Below, piece after piece: positions 13,321 to 14,084 of a stretch of 14,084 bases of DNA. The notes under the pieces were generated by a model. It saw nothing but the letters and a program-made list of their open reading frames with translations. It searched no databases and was not told where the DNA came from. The stretch comes from Lachnospiraceae bacterium UBA3802 (GTDB taxonomy: Bacteria > Bacillota > Clostridia > Lachnospirales > Lachnospiraceae). The stretch spans positions 1-14,084 of the forward strand of contig DFEM01000044.1 in the NCBI GenBank assembly GCA_002369155.1. Direction: 5' to 3'. The position numbers and the translations under genes were made by a program. How positions within the stretch are numbered: the stretch's first letter is position 1; each line of letters opens with the position of its first letter.

Positions 13321-14084
13321 TTACCACCCCATATTCTGAAGGAAGATCTTTAATCTGTTATGTCTCTCCCTCGCTTCTTCGACACGGGGATTGCCTTCAT
13401 CCTTGTAATTGCCCAGGTATTCTCCAAGATAAATCTCATCGGAAATCACACCGTCTGCAAGATAGATAATTCTGTTTCCTCTCTCTGCGGCCTTGAATGT
13501 ATGCGTAACCATTACAATGCTCTGACCTGTTGCATTAAGATCCGACAAAATGTCGAGAACATTATCCGTATTCTGCGAGTTAAGCGCACCTGTAGGCTCG
13601 TCTGCAAAAAGAACTTCGGGGGAATTGATGACACCTCTTACAACTGCTACTCTCTGCTGCTGACCACCCGAAAGCTGTGCCGGGAATTTACGAAAATCCC
13701 TCTCCGTCATTTCAACCTTTTCAAGAAGATTTTTCGCTCTTGCAGTCAGAGATTTTCTGTCAGTGTTCTTCAACAACCCGCATACGAGAATGTTGTCGAG
13801 TGCGCTCATGCTGTCGTTTAGATAATTCTGCTGGAATACGAATCCGACATGATCTCTTCTGAATCTTGCAAGTTTATCGTTATTGTATTGAGAAATCTCA
13901 ATGTCGGAAATCTCATCGGGCTTTTTATTATTATCATTTACATGGTAAGTAACCGTACCGATACTGGGACGATCCATTCCCGAGAGCGCATAAAGAAGCG
14001 TACTTTTTCCCGAACCTGAATTGCCCATGATGACCGTAAAATCACCTTTGTAAATCGAGAGATTAAGATTCTTTAATACATGCT
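13321..14084 (-). CDS. ABC transporter ATP-binding protein (MacB/LolD type), N-terminus cut by window edge
   Basis: ATPase partner of the downstream FtsX-type permease; 254 residues are visible. The reading frame is open to the right edge: upstream of Met 14028 it continues HVLKNLNLSIYKGDFTVIMG, so that Met is not the start and only a few residues are missing. Walker A is GNSGSGKST (14025-13999), Q-loop FVFQQN, signature LSGGQQQR, Walker B VLFADEP followed by TGALN, H-loop VTHT. All are intact, and the LSGGQQQR/DEPTGALN combination is typical of the LolD/MacB/Bce group. A C-terminal extension of about 45 residues (GVISDEIYLGEYL to the end) follows the core, with charged residues such as EEARERHNR. 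The stop codon precedes the permease ATG by 1 nt. Confidence 0.96.
   Translation of the reverse strand, partial: HVLKNLNLSIYKGDFTVIMGNSGSGKSTLLYALSGMDRPSIGTVTYHVNDNNKKPDEISDIEISQYNNDKLARFRRDHVGFVFQQNYLNDSMSALDNILVCGLLKNTDRKSLTARAKNLLEKVEMTERDFRKFPAQLSGGQQQRVAVVRGVINSPEVLFADEPTGALNSQNTDNVLDILSDLNATGQSIVMVTHTFKAAERGNRIIYLADGVISDEIYLGEYLGNYKDEGNPRVEEARERHNRLKIFLQNMGW

Noticed and set aside
10932..14084. Naming the transporter BceAB
   Set aside because: The permease has two large extracytoplasmic domains and about 795 residues rather than the BceB ten-helix layout, and the kinase has a real sensor domain unlike BceS.

Overview
The window looks like a chromosomal segment of a low-to-moderate GC Firmicute, most likely a Lachnospiraceae (Butyrivibrio/Roseburia-like) gut or rumen bacterium. 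This is inferred from AAGGAGG-type ribosome binding sites, TTGACA/TATAAT promoters, a cellobiose phosphorylase closely resembling clostridial enzymes, and the protein families present. No rRNA, tRNA, CRISPR array, transposase or phage structural gene is visible. No gene-free stretch exceeds 300 bases.

Left part (1-2715). A truncated GH94 cellobiose phosphorylase runs off the left edge on the minus strand, with its own promoter and a hairpin at the expected mRNA 5' end. Next come a minus-strand TerB-like acidic protein, a plus-strand cysteine synthase (cysK) whose -10 box lies inside a 16-bp perfect palindrome, and a minus-strand DUF5684-type membrane protein. A bidirectional terminator sits between the last two.

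Middle (2716-7886). A minus-strand SPFH-domain protein with three C-terminal zinc ribbons is divergent from a plus-strand CPBP-family membrane protease; their promoters stand back to back. The protease gene is followed by a leader rich in DnaA-box-like 9-mers and then by an intracellular GH13 amylase-family enzyme. A strong bidirectional terminator separates the amylase from a convergent minus-strand zinc-ribbon membrane protein resembling Bacillus YdjG. The SPFH and YdjG-like proteins resemble two parts of the membrane machinery that anchors PspA in Bacillus (YdjG/YdjI), but no PspA is in view.

Right part (7995-14084). Six minus-strand genes run in the order ABC ATPase (cut by the right edge), FtsX/MacB-type permease, Phd-like antitoxin, HicA-like toxin, OmpR-family response regulator, sensor histidine kinase. 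The ATPase and permease genes are 1 nt apart, antitoxin and toxin overlap by 22 nt, and toxin and regulator are 10 nt apart. The antitoxin has a perfect TTGACA/TATAAT promoter whose spacer is filled by an 18-bp perfect palindrome. The likely picture is an envelope-stress or antimicrobial-peptide transporter/two-component module with a toxin-antitoxin pair embedded in it, so that the TA promoter may also drive the two-component system. This arrangement and the DnaA-box cluster are the most unusual features here.
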